64,000 bases of DNA from JBAZWE01 sp041658605. Lineage in GTDB: Bacteria > Actinomycetota > Thermoleophilia > BMS3ABIN01. This document shows positions 25,284 through 34,818 of this stretch, in pieces; the stretch's first letter is position 1; every line of letters starts with the position of its first letter. The position numbers and the translations under genes were made by a program. A model generated the notes under the pieces. The model did no database searches, was not told where the DNA came from, and saw only the letters and a list, made by a program, of their open reading frames with translations. Location of the stretch: contig JBAZZU010000009.1 in the NCBI GenBank assembly GCA_041658605.1, forward strand, positions 6,904-70,903, read 5' to 3'.

Positions 25284-27299
25284 ATGCCTCGTCGGCGTAA
25301 AAACATCAGACGCAGAAAAGGGCGCAGGCGCTCAGTTTTCCTGGTTGGGCTTGGGATCATCGCTCTCAGCCTGATCTTCGCGCTCCTTGTTGGAATCGAG
25401 GCCGGCATGGCACTGATCAACGATCTTCCCAAGCTGGAAGAGGAGAACTTCACATCACTGGGCCAGACTTCGCGGATCTACGCGGCCGATGGCTCGCTGC
25501 TGGCGGAAATCTATGGCACGGAGAACCGCACCCTTGTTCCGCTTGCTTCAATCCCCCCTTATCTGCAGCAGGCCACAATCGCCATCGAGGACGAACGATA
25601 TTACGAGCATGACGGCGTCGATTACGAGGCCATCGGCAGGGCGGCGGTAACGGATGTCAGCCAGGGGCGGCTGGCTGAGGGCGGAAGTACCATAACCCAG
25701 CAGTTAGTCAAAAAAGTCTATGTGACCGATGAGCGCAGCTTTACCCGCAAGTTCGTTGAAGCGGTGCTGGCAACCCAGCTGGAGCGTATCGCCAGCAAGG
25801 AGACGATTCTCGAAAGATACCTGAATACTATTTACTATGGAGAGAACGCCTACGGCGTGGAGACTGCGGCCCAGACCTATTTCGGCAAGAGCGTGACCCA
25901 GCTGGACCTCTCAGAGTGCGCCCTGCTGGCCGGCCTGCCGCAGGCGCCATCGGCATTCTCACCCAGAAATGACATGGCGGCCGCGACTGAACGGCGCAAC
26001 ACGGTACTGCAGAAGATGGCCGACCTCGGCTATGTCAACCAGGCGGCGGCCCACGGAGCAGCCTCACTGCCGGTCACGCTGAACATGGGAAGCGGCGCCG
26101 TCAACGAGCCGTATTTCGTCGAATATGTCAAAAAACAGATGATTGACAAGTACGGGGCAAAAAAGGTCTTCGAGGGAGGCCTTCGCATTTATACGACAAT
26201 CGAGCCGGGCCTGCAGGCCGCCGGTCTCGAGGCTATCAAGAATACGCTCAACGAAACGGGAGATCCGTCGGCGGCGCTGGTTTCCATCGATCCCGCCAAC
26301 GGCTATATCAAGGCCATGGTCAGCAGCCAGGATTTCAACAATTACCAGTTCGATCTGGCCGTTCAGGCCAGGCGTCAGCCAGGCTCGTGCTTCAAGCCGT
26401 TCGTGCTCACGGCTGCGGTGGAGCAGGGAGCCGACCCCAAAAAGACTTATTACATGTCAAAAGAAATAGATATCCCGATGGCAGGCGGGGGGCCGCCGTG
26501 GCACGTCGCAACCTATGATTTCAAATACTTTGGCGCGTCCAGCCTGGAGCAGGGAATGCTGCGATCAGACAACACGGTCTACGCCCAGCTGGTCATGGAC
26601 GTCGGGCCTGACAAGGCCAGGGACGCCGCCGAGCGGCTGGGGATCAAAAGTCCGATGACCGCTAACCCTTCCATCGCGCTGGGAGGGCTGGGGCAGGGTG
26701 TTTCACCGCTGGAGATGTCATCCGCATACGCGACTCTGGCGGCAAACGGCATGTATGCGGAGCCCATAGCCATTACCAGGGTTGATATGCCGGACGGCAA
26801 AGTGGACTACCAGGCGAATCCGCAACCAAAAAAAGTAATCAAGGACTGGGTAGCGTATGAGGTCACCAAGGTCCTCAAGGCGGATGTCGAAAAAGGCACG
26901 TCCGTAAAAGCGAACATCGACCGGCCGGCGGCGGGCAAGACAGGGTCGACCGAGAATCTCCAGGACGCCTGGTTTGTCGGATACACCCCCGAATATGCAA
27001 CGTCTGTCTGGATCGGCTACCCGGACGAACAGCTGCCCATGACCGACGTACATGGTGGGAGTGTCTGGGGCGGCGGTTTTCCGGCGACCATCTGGAGAGA
27101 TTACATGAAGGAAGCGACAAAAAACCTGCCCGTGAAGGATTTTGCCCTGCCCAAGGAGAAGCCCGAATTCAAGAAACTCGCCGGCAAGTACGTCATGTAC
27201 TCCGGCGGAGATGCGCCGACAACGCGCGACGATGCCTACGGCAACACCGGCCGTACGACAGCTAATGGTGCAGGCAACGGTACGGAAACGAGCGACTAA
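25284..27299 (+). CDS. Class A penicillin-binding protein (transglycosylase/transpeptidase)
   Basis: 671 residues. A basic N-terminal tail and one membrane helix (about 16-45) anchor the protein. The glycosyltransferase 51 domain follows with AIEDERYYEHDGVD near 95, GGSTITQQLVKKVY and RIASKETILERYLNTIYYG. The transpeptidase domain has the active-site Ser in PGSCFKPF (SxxK) near 370, SDN, and KTGST near 552. It polymerises and crosslinks peptidoglycan outside the membrane. The tail is Gly/Thr/Asn-rich. AAGG precedes the ATG. Presence of a class A PBP shows a peptidoglycan wall. Confidence 0.94.
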   Translation: MPRRRKNIRRRKGRRRSVFLVGLGIIALSLIFALLVGIEAGMALINDLPKLEEENFTSLGQTSRIYAADGSLLAEIYGTENRTLVPLASIPPYLQQATIAIEDERYYEHDGVDYEAIGRAAVTDVSQGRLAEGGSTITQQLVKKVYVTDERSFTRKFVEAVLATQLERIASKETILERYLNTIYYGENAYGVETAAQTYFGKSVTQLDLSECALLAGLPQAPSAFSPRNDMAAATERRNTVLQKMADLGYVNQAAAHGAASLPVTLNMGSGAVNEPYFVEYVKKQMIDKYGAKKVFEGGLRIYTTIEPGLQAAGLEAIKNTLNETGDPSAALVSIDPANGYIKAMVSSQDFNNYQFDLAVQARRQPGSCFKPFVLTAAVEQGADPKKTYYMSKEIDIPMAGGGPPWHVATYDFKYFGASSLEQGMLRSDNTVYAQLVMDVGPDKARDAAERLGIKSPMTANPSIALGGLGQGVSPLEMSSAYATLAANGMYAEPIAITRVDMPDGKVDYQANPQPKKVIKDWVAYEVTKVLKADVEKGTSVKANIDRPAAGKTGSTENLQDAWFVGYTPEYATSVWIGYPDEQLPMTDVHGGSVWGGGFPATIWRDYMKEATKNLPVKDFALPKEKPEFKKLAGKYVMYSGGDAPTTRDDAYGNTGRTTANGAGNGTETSD

Positions 27300-27366
27300 C
27301 CGCAACCCGGCTGGAATTTCACAGGCGCTGAGCGGTATTCAGGGTGAAAGCGGGATTAATCCACGG

Positions 27367-27711
27367 TTAGAACGATGCGGGATGGTCGCTGACGAACCTC
27401 AGCAGGTCCTGATTTCCTACCAGCACGAGGAAAAGATCGACGGTCAGAGGAGCGAACACCAGTGCCTGGCCGGGCAGCTCGAGCGTCATCCTGGGAAGAT
27501 CCGTGCCCAGTTCACAGGCAAGGCTGGCGGCTGAAGACATGGCGGAGGCCGTATGGGCGGCGATGGCCTCCAGATTGCTGTTATCTCCGGTCGAAGCGAC
27601 CAGCAGCCCGTCAGCCGAGACGAGCGCCGCCGCCGCGATTCCTTCGATGTCCATGTACGGCGTCAGCACGTTATCCAGAGCGCGCGACGCTGTTCTTCCG
27701 CTATCCGTCAT
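27367..27711 (-). CDS. Roadblock/LC7-type regulatory protein
   Basis: 114 residues with the alpha/beta pattern of Roadblock/longin proteins (YMDIEGIAAAALVSADGLLVAS, then LTVDLFLVLVGNQ). Bacterial members are often partners of small GTPases or act in motility and polarity. Here the gene overlaps the parB stop codon (ATGA), so it is the last gene of the parAB transcript. A role tied to chromosome segregation is possible but only from position. Confidence 0.7.
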   Translation of the reverse strand: MTDSGRTASRALDNVLTPYMDIEGIAAAALVSADGLLVASTGDNSNLEAIAAHTASAMSSAASLACELGTDLPRMTLELPGQALVFAPLTVDLFLVLVGNQDLLRFVSDHPASF

Positions 27712-28610
27712 CGTTCCTTCTCCAGGACTTCTATCAGCTTGTCAAGATCATCCGCGTTTGAGAATTCCATTTCGATTCTTCCTCCCTTCCCGGTCCATCT
27801 GACCTTGACCGGGAGACGGAAAGCTGAATAAAGAGCGTCAGTCGTCTCGTCCATCAACTCCTGACCTACCGGGAAATTCTGGGGCTCTTTCAATTTGCTC
27901 CGGGGAGCATCCTCCTTTTTCGACAGCTCCTCGGCCTGCCTGACCGACAGTCCTCCCTTGACGATCCTGCGCGCAAGCTTTCGCTGTCGCGTCCTGTCGG
28001 AAACGGAAAGCAGGGCGCGACCATGTCCCTCGGTCAATTTAGCCTGCTCGATCAATTGCTGAACATCATCGGGAAGGTCGAGCAGCCTGATGGTGTTGGC
28101 TACGGCTGAGCGGCTGCGGCCCAGTTTATTGGACAGCATTTCCTGGGTGATACCGTAATCTTCCTGAAGGTTGGCGTAAGCCCTGGCCGTGTCGATCGGG
28201 TTGAGGTCCTCACGGCTGATGTTTTCGATAAGCGCGAGCTCGAGGGACTCCGCGTCCCCGGCTTCCCGGATCAGAGCGGGCACTGTCTCAAGACCGGCGA
28301 TCCGCGCCGCGCGCCAGCGTCTTTCTCCGGCCACGAGCTCGTAACCGTCTCCCCGCTTGCGAACAACCACCGGCTGGACCAGGCCGACGGCGCGGATCGA
28401 CTCCGCAAGCTCCTCGAGCGCGTCATCGTCGAAGATCGTACGGGGCTGATGCGGGTTGCCGGTAATTTGACTTAAAGATAATACGTGATACGGTGACTCA
28501 TGCCCGGGCGAAACAGGTGCTTGACCTACAGTATCATCCTTGTTTGTACTTATCAGCGCGGACAGGCCTCGGCCGAGGCCCTTGCTCGCCGGTTTCTTTT
28601 CGTTATTCAC
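27708..28610 (-). CDS. parB: Chromosome-partitioning protein ParB
   Basis: 300 residues from a GTG at 28610, which overlaps the parA stop codon; the longer frame to 28691 is inside parA. The start KGLGRGLSALI is the classic ParB N terminus that stimulates ParA ATPase. The CTPase/nuclease-like core has GERRWRAARIAGL near 100. A helix-turn-helix follows (LSNKLGRSRSAVANTIRLL) and binds parS. The C-terminal dimerisation part is short and ends in LIEVLEKER. A perfect parS is in mnmG, 3 kb upstream. Confidence 0.94.
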   Translation of the reverse strand: MNNEKKPASKGLGRGLSALISTNKDDTVGQAPVSPGHESPYHVLSLSQITGNPHQPRTIFDDDALEELAESIRAVGLVQPVVVRKRGDGYELVAGERRWRAARIAGLETVPALIREAGDAESLELALIENISREDLNPIDTARAYANLQEDYGITQEMLSNKLGRSRSAVANTIRLLDLPDDVQQLIEQAKLTEGHGRALLSVSDRTRQRKLARRIVKGGLSVRQAEELSKKEDAPRSKLKEPQNFPVGQELMDETTDALYSAFRLPVKVRWTGKGGRIEMEFSNADDLDKLIEVLEKER

Positions 28611-29391
28611 GTTCGACCACCTCCGTAGCCAGATCAAAGTAGGCGTCAGAGCCCGCGCAGGTAGGGTCGTAACGCGAAATCGGTTTACCAAAACTCGGCG
28701 CTTCGCTCAACCTGATGTTGCGAGGTATCACGGTCCTGTAGGTAAGCTCGGGGAAATGGGAGCGCACCTCATCGACGACCTGGGTGGAAAGTCTGGTGCG
28801 CGAGTCGAACATGGTCATCAGCAGGCCGGCTATCTGCAGCCCGGGGTTCAGTCCCTGGCGTACAAGCTCGACGGTCTGCAGCAGCTGGCCGAGTCCTTCC
28901 AGGGCGTAATATTCACATTGGACCGGTATTATGAGCTTATCAGCAGCGACAAGCGCGTTAAGTGTTATGAGCCCCAGCGAAGGCGGGCAGTCAACAAAAA
29001 TGTAGTCAAAATTGCCCCTGACTGTTGCCAGTGCGTCCGCGAGCACGAACTCCCGGCGCTCGCGTCCGGGCAATTCGACTTCGGCGCCGGCAAGGTCAGG
29101 AGTGGACGGGACGAGAACCAGCTGGTCGACCTGGGTGGGCAGAATAGCCGAGTCAATTGACGCCCCATTGGTAAAGACATCGTAAATAGTGCTGTTACCA
29201 GCATAATCGTGTATTCCAAGACCATGGGTGGCATTGCATTGGGGGTCAGAATCAACAAGAAGGACCGCCGCGCCAGCCTCAGCCAGGCACACGGCAGTGT
29301 TTACACAGGTGGTAGTCTTGCCGACGCCGCCCTTCTGATTTGCGATGGCGTAGATCTTGCTTAATCCGGATCTTGCGTTTAAATCCTGCAT
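28603..29391 (-). CDS. parA: Chromosome-partitioning ATPase ParA (Soj)
   Basis: 262 residues. The deviant Walker A motif KGGVGKTTT is near residue 20, the DSDPQCNAT segment near 47, and Walker B VDCPPSLG near 133. The protein binds DNA nonspecifically as an ATP dimer and drives origin segregation together with ParB. The ATG at 29391 has no close neighbour gene overlap; rsmG ends 32 bases away on the same strand, so the block mnmE-mnmG-rsmG-parA-parB is contiguous. Confidence 0.94.
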   Translation of the reverse strand: MQDLNARSGLSKIYAIANQKGGVGKTTTCVNTAVCLAEAGAAVLLVDSDPQCNATHGLGIHDYAGNSTIYDVFTNGASIDSAILPTQVDQLVLVPSTPDLAGAEVELPGRERREFVLADALATVRGNFDYIFVDCPPSLGLITLNALVAADKLIIPVQCEYYALEGLGQLLQTVELVRQGLNPGLQIAGLLMTMFDSRTRLSTQVVDEVRSHFPELTYRTVIPRNIRLSEAPSFGKPISRYDPTCAGSDAYFDLATEVVERE

Positions 29392-29423
29392 AAAGGCAGT
29401 CTATCAGAAGCACCGGACGGTGA

Positions 29424-30128
29424 CTAGAAATCGCCGAGCGGCCTTTTTCTGGCTACGCCTGGCCTGCGCGGAAAGCGTTCCGGCGTGGGTGAAGTTTTGG
29501 AAAAAACCCAGATATGGAGGTTCTTTGCGTCGGAATAGGGCTTTACAGACCCGATGCGGACCAGGGTTCCCCCAAGGAGCTCAGCCACCTGACAAGCCTG
29601 TTTTTCATCACCGGGGCTGCGGTCTCCACGCTGCAGCAGCGCCGAACCGCCTGTTTTCAGTAACGGAAAACAATACTCCAGAACCTCCGCTATCGAACCG
29701 ACGGCTCGCGCAAAGGCAATATCGAAAGTAGCTCTCATTTCTGATCGGCCCGCGTCTTCGGCCCGCGAGGCAAGGACAAAGGCGTTGTCGAGCCCAAGTT
29801 TCATTACTGTTTTCTCAATAAACTCGCATTTCTTTCGCCTGGCCTCAATCATGGTGACGTTCAGGGATGGGACCGCGATTGCGAGCGGCAACCCCGGAAA
29901 GCCGGCGCCGCTGCCGATGTCGACCGCAGATTCAGCCGACTTCGTCTCTGGGAAATCGGCAAGGCCGAGACTGTCGCGAAAATGTATCGCTACTATATTT
30001 GCCGGCTCTGTGACCGCGGTGAGGTTTCTGTCAGACTGCTCTGTAAGCAAATCAAGCAGTTTCTCAAATGAGGCGATCTGCGAAGCGTCAAGGTGGAAAT
30101 CGGATCCCAGGGAGGATTGCCAGGTCAT
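29424..30128 (-). CDS. rsmG: 16S rRNA (guanine527-N7)-methyltransferase RsmG (GidB)
   Basis: 234 residues, SAM-dependent methyltransferase. The SAM motif is [17 protein letters not shown] near residue 71, followed by [16 protein letters not shown] and [21 protein letters not shown]. It methylates G527 of 16S rRNA. The start ATG overlaps the mnmG stop by four bases, as is common in this operon. The C-terminal tail is basic and slightly longer than usual. Confidence 0.93.
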   Translation of the reverse strand: MTWQSSLGSDFHLDASQIASFEKLLDLLTEQSDRNLTAVTEPANIVAIHFRDSLGLADFPETKSAESAVDIGSGAGFPGLPLAIAVPSLNVTMIEARRKKCEFIEKTVMKLGLDNAFVLASRAEDAGRSEMRATFDIAFARAVGSIAEVLEYCFPLLKTGGSALLQRGDRSPGDEKQACQVAELLGGTLVRIGSVKPYSDAKNLHIWVFSKTSPTPERFPRRPGVARKRPLGDF

Positions 30129-32017
30129 CGTCCCGCCGCCTTTATATAAAGGGAAAGCACGGAAATGTCAGATGGAGAAATACCCGCTATACGCGACGCC
30201 TGGCCCAGGGAGGCAGGCCGCATTCGCGCCAGCTTCTCCAGCGCCTCGTTAGCGATTCCTTTCAGATCGTTAAAAAGGAAATCCTCGGGAATCATCATTT
30301 CTTCCAGGTAACGCCTTCTATCAATATCTCGCAATTGGCGGACGATATATCCGGCGTATTTTGTTTCTATCTCTGCCCTCAGGACCGTATCCGCTGAAAA
30401 GCGGGAAATATCATGTGGAAGTAGTGGCAGCAGGTCATTGATGCCGATTTCAGGCCGTCGGAGTAGCTGAGAGACCGCCTGTGCTTCAGAAACCGGTGAA
30501 CTATCCAGTCCCGCGAGCACGGAATTGGTCCTGTCATCTGGTTGAAGACGGGTTGAATCGAGCAGTTCCAGCAGCAGTTTGAGGTCGGTTTGTGATGCTC
30601 TTATCGATTCCATGTGGGCATCCGGGACTAGACCCAGAGAATTACCGGCAGGGCTGAGGCGGGCGTGGGCATTGTCATGTCTGAGCAGCAGCCGGTATTC
30701 CGCTCTTGATGTGAACATGCGATAGGGCTCATCGACACCCTTTGTCACAAGGTCATCGATAAGAACACCAATATAGGCTTCATTCCTTCCGAGGACCAGG
30801 GGCTCGTCGTTTCTGGAACTCAGCGCGGCGTTGATTCCAGCCATTAGTCCCTGCGCGGCGGCTTCTTCGTAACCACTGGTTCCATTTATCTGCCCCGCGA
30901 GGAAAAGGCCGGAAATAGCTTTGGTTTCGAGTGAAAGCTTAAGCTGGCTTGGGATTACGTAATCGTATTCGACCGCATAACCGGGACGCATAATGCGGGC
31001 TGTTTCCAGGCCGGGGGTCGCCTTGATGACCTTCTCCTGAACCCAGACGGGCAGACTGGTCGTAAGGCCCTGAAGGTAAAGCTCCTTTGTGCGGCGACCT
31101 TCAGGCTCGATGAAGATAGGGTGCCTGGGGCGATCCGGGAAGTTCATGACCTTGCGGTCAATCGATGGGCAATACCTCGGGCCCTTTCCGCTGATAGAGC
31201 CGGTTTTGATCGGTGACAAATGGAGGTATTTTCTGATCACCTCGTGGGTATTCTCATTGGTGTATGTCAGGTAACAGGGGATCTGTCCGGTGGAATCGGC
31301 TTCTGAAAAGGGTGAAAAGGTCTGAATGTCCTCATCTCCGGGTTCCTGCTTGAGGCTTGATAGGTCTATCGACCGCGCGTCAATCCGGGGCGGAGTCGCG
31401 GACTGGAAACGCCCTAGTTCGATTCCATTCGCTGAAAGGCTCGTAGAAAGTCCGATTGCCGGTGGTTCTCCCATACGGCCGGCGGGGAAACGCATTTCGC
31501 CTACGACTATCTTTCCATTAAGAAAGGTCCCGCAGGCAAGAACGACAGAGCGGCACTGGATACTGCTCCCATCTGTCAGCTCGATACCCCTCAATGTTTC
31601 ACGTGAAACATTGAGGCCTGCCACCTGCCCTTCGAGGATCCTCAGGTTCGGTTCTGAGGCGAGTGCCCGCTTCATATTGTCTTCATAGACCTTTTTGTCT
31701 GCCTGGGCGCGAAGCGCCCTGACAGCGGGGCCTTTGCTCGTGTTGAGCATTTTCATCTGTATGAAAGAACGGTCGGTGTTGCGGCCCTGCTCACCGCCGA
31801 GCGCATCTATCTCGCGAGTGAGTTGTCCTTTCCCAACCCCGCCAATCGCGGGGTTGCACGGCATCAGGGCTATCTTTTCAAGGCTTAGAGTCAACAGGAG
31901 GGCAGAGCACCCCATTCGCGCGGCCGCCAGGGCCGCCTCGCAACCAGCATGCCCGCCGCCAACGATGATCACATCGATTGAGCCAAGGCTATTTTTAGAT
32001 TCGTCACTCTGATTCAT
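30125..32017 (-). CDS. mnmG: tRNA uridine-5-carboxymethylaminomethyl modification enzyme MnmG (GidA)
   Basis: 630 residues, full length. FAD-binding [17 protein letters not shown] is near residue 20. The catalytic Cys in [13 protein letters not shown] and the second Cys in RYCPSIDRK are both present, with [21 protein letters not shown] in the flavin region and a helical C-terminal domain that contacts MnmE. Together with MnmE it modifies the wobble uridine of several tRNAs. The coding sequence contains a perfect parS palindrome. Confidence 0.95.
   Translation of the reverse strand: MNQSDESKNSLGSIDVIIVGGGHAGCEAALAAARMGCSALLLTLSLEKIALMPCNPAIGGVGKGQLTREIDALGGEQGRNTDRSFIQMKMLNTSKGPAVRALRAQADKKVYEDNMKRALASEPNLRILEGQVAGLNVSRETLRGIELTDGSSIQCRSVVLACGTFLNGKIVVGEMRFPAGRMGEPPAIGLSTSLSANGIELGRFQSATPPRIDARSIDLSSLKQEPGDEDIQTFSPFSEADSTGQIPCYLTYTNENTHEVIRKYLHLSPIKTGSISGKGPRYCPSIDRKVMNFPDRPRHPIFIEPEGRRTKELYLQGLTTSLPVWVQEKVIKATPGLETARIMRPGYAVEYDYVIPSQLKLSLETKAISGLFLAGQINGTSGYEEAAAQGLMAGINAALSSRNDEPLVLGRNEAYIGVLIDDLVTKGVDEPYRMFTSRAEYRLLLRHDNAHARLSPAGNSLGLVPDAHMESIRASQTDLKLLLELLDSTRLQPDDRTNSVLAGLDSSPVSEAQAVSQLLRRPEIGINDLLPLLPHDISRFSADTVLRAEIETKYAGYIVRQLRDIDRRRYLEEMMIPEDFLFNDLKGIANEALEKLARMRPASLGQASRIAGISPSDISVLSLYIKAAGR
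31589..31616. promoter_or_regulatory. parS: parS site (ParB-binding centromere) inside mnmG
   Basis: TGTTTCACGTGAAACA at 31595-31610 equals the bacterial parS consensus exactly, and the palindrome extends without mismatch to 28 bp (31589-31616). It encodes part of MnmG (NVSRETLR). It lies about 3 kb from parB, so this region is origin-proximal. Confidence 0.93.
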
Positions 32018-32041
32018 TGCTGCTGTTCCTGATTTATTTTT

Positions 32042-33118
32042 TTAGCAACCTGGATCATCTGTCCTGACAGTTACAGGTCGCGATTTCTGATCGGTGATCC
32101 GCTGGCAGAGTTTCTTAACAAATTTAGTATCAGTTATCAAAACACCGGGGTCATGCCCGCTCTGTCGCGCGGCTGCTCCCCTGCCGGCCAGCAGGCCAAG
32201 AGTCGCCGCCTCGAGATAGTTACAGCTGCCTGCAGCGCGCCCAGCAATAAAAAGGCCCGGATTTGCCCGCGACTCCAGGTTCGCGTCTACCTGGTCAGCG
32301 GCAAGCACATGGTGGTAGACGGAATAGGAGGGCCGTGTGATCCAGGCGTCCGAAAGCCCCGCATGTTCTCGCAGCAGTCGCAGCTGGTTTTCGCGGTTGC
32401 CTCGCGACTCCAAACCATAGCCAAGTATCTCACCAAGCTGCCGGCCATCCAGGAGGAGGCGAAGGCCGTTACTTGACCAGTAATCATTATTTTGGTCTAT
32501 AGTGCGGCAGTCCAGATCGGGCATTGTGCCCGCCCATACCTCGATCATCTGTAATCCCGCTATTTGCAGGCAATTTGTCAGCGCGTTGGCGGGTATTTCA
32601 CCGATTCGCCCACCGGGAACGACCGCTCCTCCATCGTCGACTCTGGCCTTAAGGAATGTGCCAGCCGTGATGACGACGGCCGCGGCGGAAAAACGTTCCC
32701 CCAGTTTTGTGCCGACCATCCAGCCATCCGCGGAAGGCTCCAGCGAAGTTACCAGCGCCTGCCTTGATTCCAGGCCAGCCTCATTTTCCAGCATCTCCTT
32801 GTAGGCCAGCCCGAGCAGGCGCCTGTCGACAGATAGCCTCCCTTCCGGCTCGCTGTCTATGACAACCCCGTCCAGGGCGAGCGCATCCGGGAGCCTGCCG
32901 CCCAGTGCGGACATTTCCTTAAACAGCGAAACGCGAGGATCGCCCGGTCCATCGATCAGAGAGGGAGTCGCCGGCGGATAGCCGGCCATGTCGAGATTAA
33001 TGGTGAGGCAAAGGGTGTGCGCTCCAGCCCCGGCGGCGGCCATGGATGCTTCACAACCAGCCGGCCCGGCGCCAATAACAATCACATCGTATGCAGGAAT
33101 GTCGATCGCGTCATTCAC
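32042..33118 (-). CDS. MnmG-like FAD-dependent oxidoreductase, reduced paralogue
   Basis: 358 residues. It aligns in outline with the N-terminal two thirds of MnmG: FAD motif VIGAGPAGCEASMAAAGAG, then EMSALGGRLPDALALDG, AGTFLKARVDDGG and a C-terminal flavin block AGRAAGSCNYLEAATLGLLAGRGAA. The MnmG catalytic Cys segment PCNPAIGG is replaced by ATPSLIDGPGD. The second Cys segment and the whole MnmE-binding C-terminal domain are absent. It sits between mnmE and the true mnmG. TrmFO-type folate-dependent methyltransferase is another possibility but its typical motifs are not seen. Fold confident, reaction unknown. Confidence 0.8.
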   Translation of the reverse strand: MNDAIDIPAYDVIVIGAGPAGCEASMAAAGAGAHTLCLTINLDMAGYPPATPSLIDGPGDPRVSLFKEMSALGGRLPDALALDGVVIDSEPEGRLSVDRRLLGLAYKEMLENEAGLESRQALVTSLEPSADGWMVGTKLGERFSAAAVVITAGTFLKARVDDGGAVVPGGRIGEIPANALTNCLQIAGLQMIEVWAGTMPDLDCRTIDQNNDYWSSNGLRLLLDGRQLGEILGYGLESRGNRENQLRLLREHAGLSDAWITRPSYSVYHHVLAADQVDANLESRANPGLFIAGRAAGSCNYLEAATLGLLAGRGAAARQSGHDPGVLITDTKFVKKLCQRITDQKSRPVTVRTDDPGC

Positions 33119-33135
33119 AAAAAAACCGCGGGCTC

Positions 33136-34518
33136 TTATTTGCCGATGCAGAATTCATGGAAGATCACGTCCAGGAGCTCCTCGACGAATTCCTCGCCCG
33201 TGATTTCGCCCAGTGACGCCAGAGCGTCGCGCAACTCCTCGGCGATGATCTCTTCTCCCAGCCCCACTCTGAGGCCCTGTCTTGCGAGAGCCAGCGATTC
33301 GGCTGCGCCCTCAAGAAGACCTCGATGGCGCTCGTGCGTGATTATCGGGCCCTCCAGTGGCGGCAACGTACCGCCGAGAACCTTCGAGGCGATTCTTTCC
33401 TTGAGGTCCTTCAGCCCCTGCCGGGTCATGGCCGAGATGACAACAGGGCGTGAGGGAAGAAGTCCCTGGTTGAAGCTCGGGGTGCGCCCCCTGAACCTGT
33501 CGGCCTTGTTGATGACGTATATCGCTTTTTCGGCGGGGACGGAGGTTATCAGCGCCCGGTCGTGATCGTCTTCCCGCTCGCTGCCGTCAAATAAACAGAG
33601 AACAAGGTCCGCCTCGTTCACGGCGCGGCGGCTGCGTTCCATCCCTATCTGTTCGACCTCATCGTTCGAGGGTCTCAGGCCGGCCGTGTCGATTAGCTGC
33701 AGGGGGATGCCCTCAACGTTGATGATCTCTTCGATCGTGTCCCGCGTAGTGCCAGGCACTTCGGTGACTATGGCTCTTTCGCGCATCAACAGGGAGTTCA
33801 GCAGGCTCGATTTACCCACATTCGGCTTGCCGACGATCGCTGTTCGTACGCCCTCGCTGAGAACTCTTCCCACGAACGCCGAATCTATCAGCTCCCGGAG
33901 TCTGGTCTCGACCTGCTCAAGCCGCCCGTCGAGTTCAGCCCTGTCCAGTTCTTCCACATCCTCATCCGAAAAGTCGATCTGCGCCTCCGTGGACGCGAGC
34001 AGGACCAGCAGAGCGCGGCGGATCTCCCCGATCTCCTCTGAAAGAGTTCCCTCAAGCTGGGCGAGCGCGACCTTGAGCCCCGCCTCGGTCTTGGCGGATA
34101 TTATCTGCGCGACGCTCTCCGCCTGGGCCAGGTCGATGCGTCCGTTCAGAAACGCGCGGCGGGTGAAATCCCCGGGGCGAGCCAGTTCGGCGCCATGTCT
34201 TAAAAAGAGCGAGAGTATATTACGCTGGGCGATCGGCCCGCCGTGGCAGTTGATCTCGACGATGTTCTCGCGCGTATATGTGCCGGGAGCCCGCATCACG
34301 CCTGCCAGCACTTCATCGATACGGACGCCGTTTTCAGGGTCGCCGATTATGCCGTAGTGGAGCGTGTGGGAGTCCGATTCGGATAACTTCCTGCCGCTGC
34401 GTGAACGGAAAACCCGGTCACAGATGGCAATCGATTCGGAACCGGTCATGCGCACGATGCCGATGGCGCCCGCACCGAGCGGCGTTGAAATGGCGGCTAT
34501 TGTCGGAAAGTCATGCAC
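33136..34518 (-). CDS. mnmE: tRNA modification GTPase MnmE (TrmE)
   Basis: 460 residues. The N-terminal folate-binding domain has ISTPLGAGAIGIVRMTG; the middle holds the inserted G domain with GKPNVGKSSLLNSLL near 227, DTAGLR and NKAD; the C terminus ends in FCIGK with the conserved Cys. With MnmG it builds cmnm5U34 in tRNA. It is the first gene of the mnmE-mnmG-rsmG-parAB block. The usual upstream neighbours (yidC, jag, rnpA) are not adjacent; a divergent DUF255 gene lies across a 300-base gap in which I see no other gene. Confidence 0.94.
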   Translation of the reverse strand: MHDFPTIAAISTPLGAGAIGIVRMTGSESIAICDRVFRSRSGRKLSESDSHTLHYGIIGDPENGVRIDEVLAGVMRAPGTYTRENIVEINCHGGPIAQRNILSLFLRHGAELARPGDFTRRAFLNGRIDLAQAESVAQIISAKTEAGLKVALAQLEGTLSEEIGEIRRALLVLLASTEAQIDFSDEDVEELDRAELDGRLEQVETRLRELIDSAFVGRVLSEGVRTAIVGKPNVGKSSLLNSLLMRERAIVTEVPGTTRDTIEEIINVEGIPLQLIDTAGLRPSNDEVEQIGMERSRRAVNEADLVLCLFDGSEREDDHDRALITSVPAEKAIYVINKADRFRGRTPSFNQGLLPSRPVVISAMTRQGLKDLKERIASKVLGGTLPPLEGPIITHERHRGLLEGAAESLALARQGLRVGLGEEIIAEELRDALASLGEITGEEFVEELLDVIFHEFCIGK

Positions 34519-34818
34519 GAAGCGTATTATATCAGCGCAGGCCGGTCGCCTGATGCCGGGAGCTGAGCATCGGACATTCGCGCGCGCGAAAGCTGCTGTG
34601 TCCCGAAAGGTTGGCCGGGCCGCGTTTTTTAAAGTAAATTATCCTGATCCGAAGACAGGGCGGGGATGGCCTCCGTCCGCACGGCCTGATCAAAGCCGGC
34701 GGGCGCCGTGGATATACGCGGCCCGCAAGCGTTGCATCCCGGTCCCGGAAACGATTAACAACTCAGGTAATAGGTTAATATACCCATTACGATTCACGGC
34801 TCCCAAGGGGGAATCATT

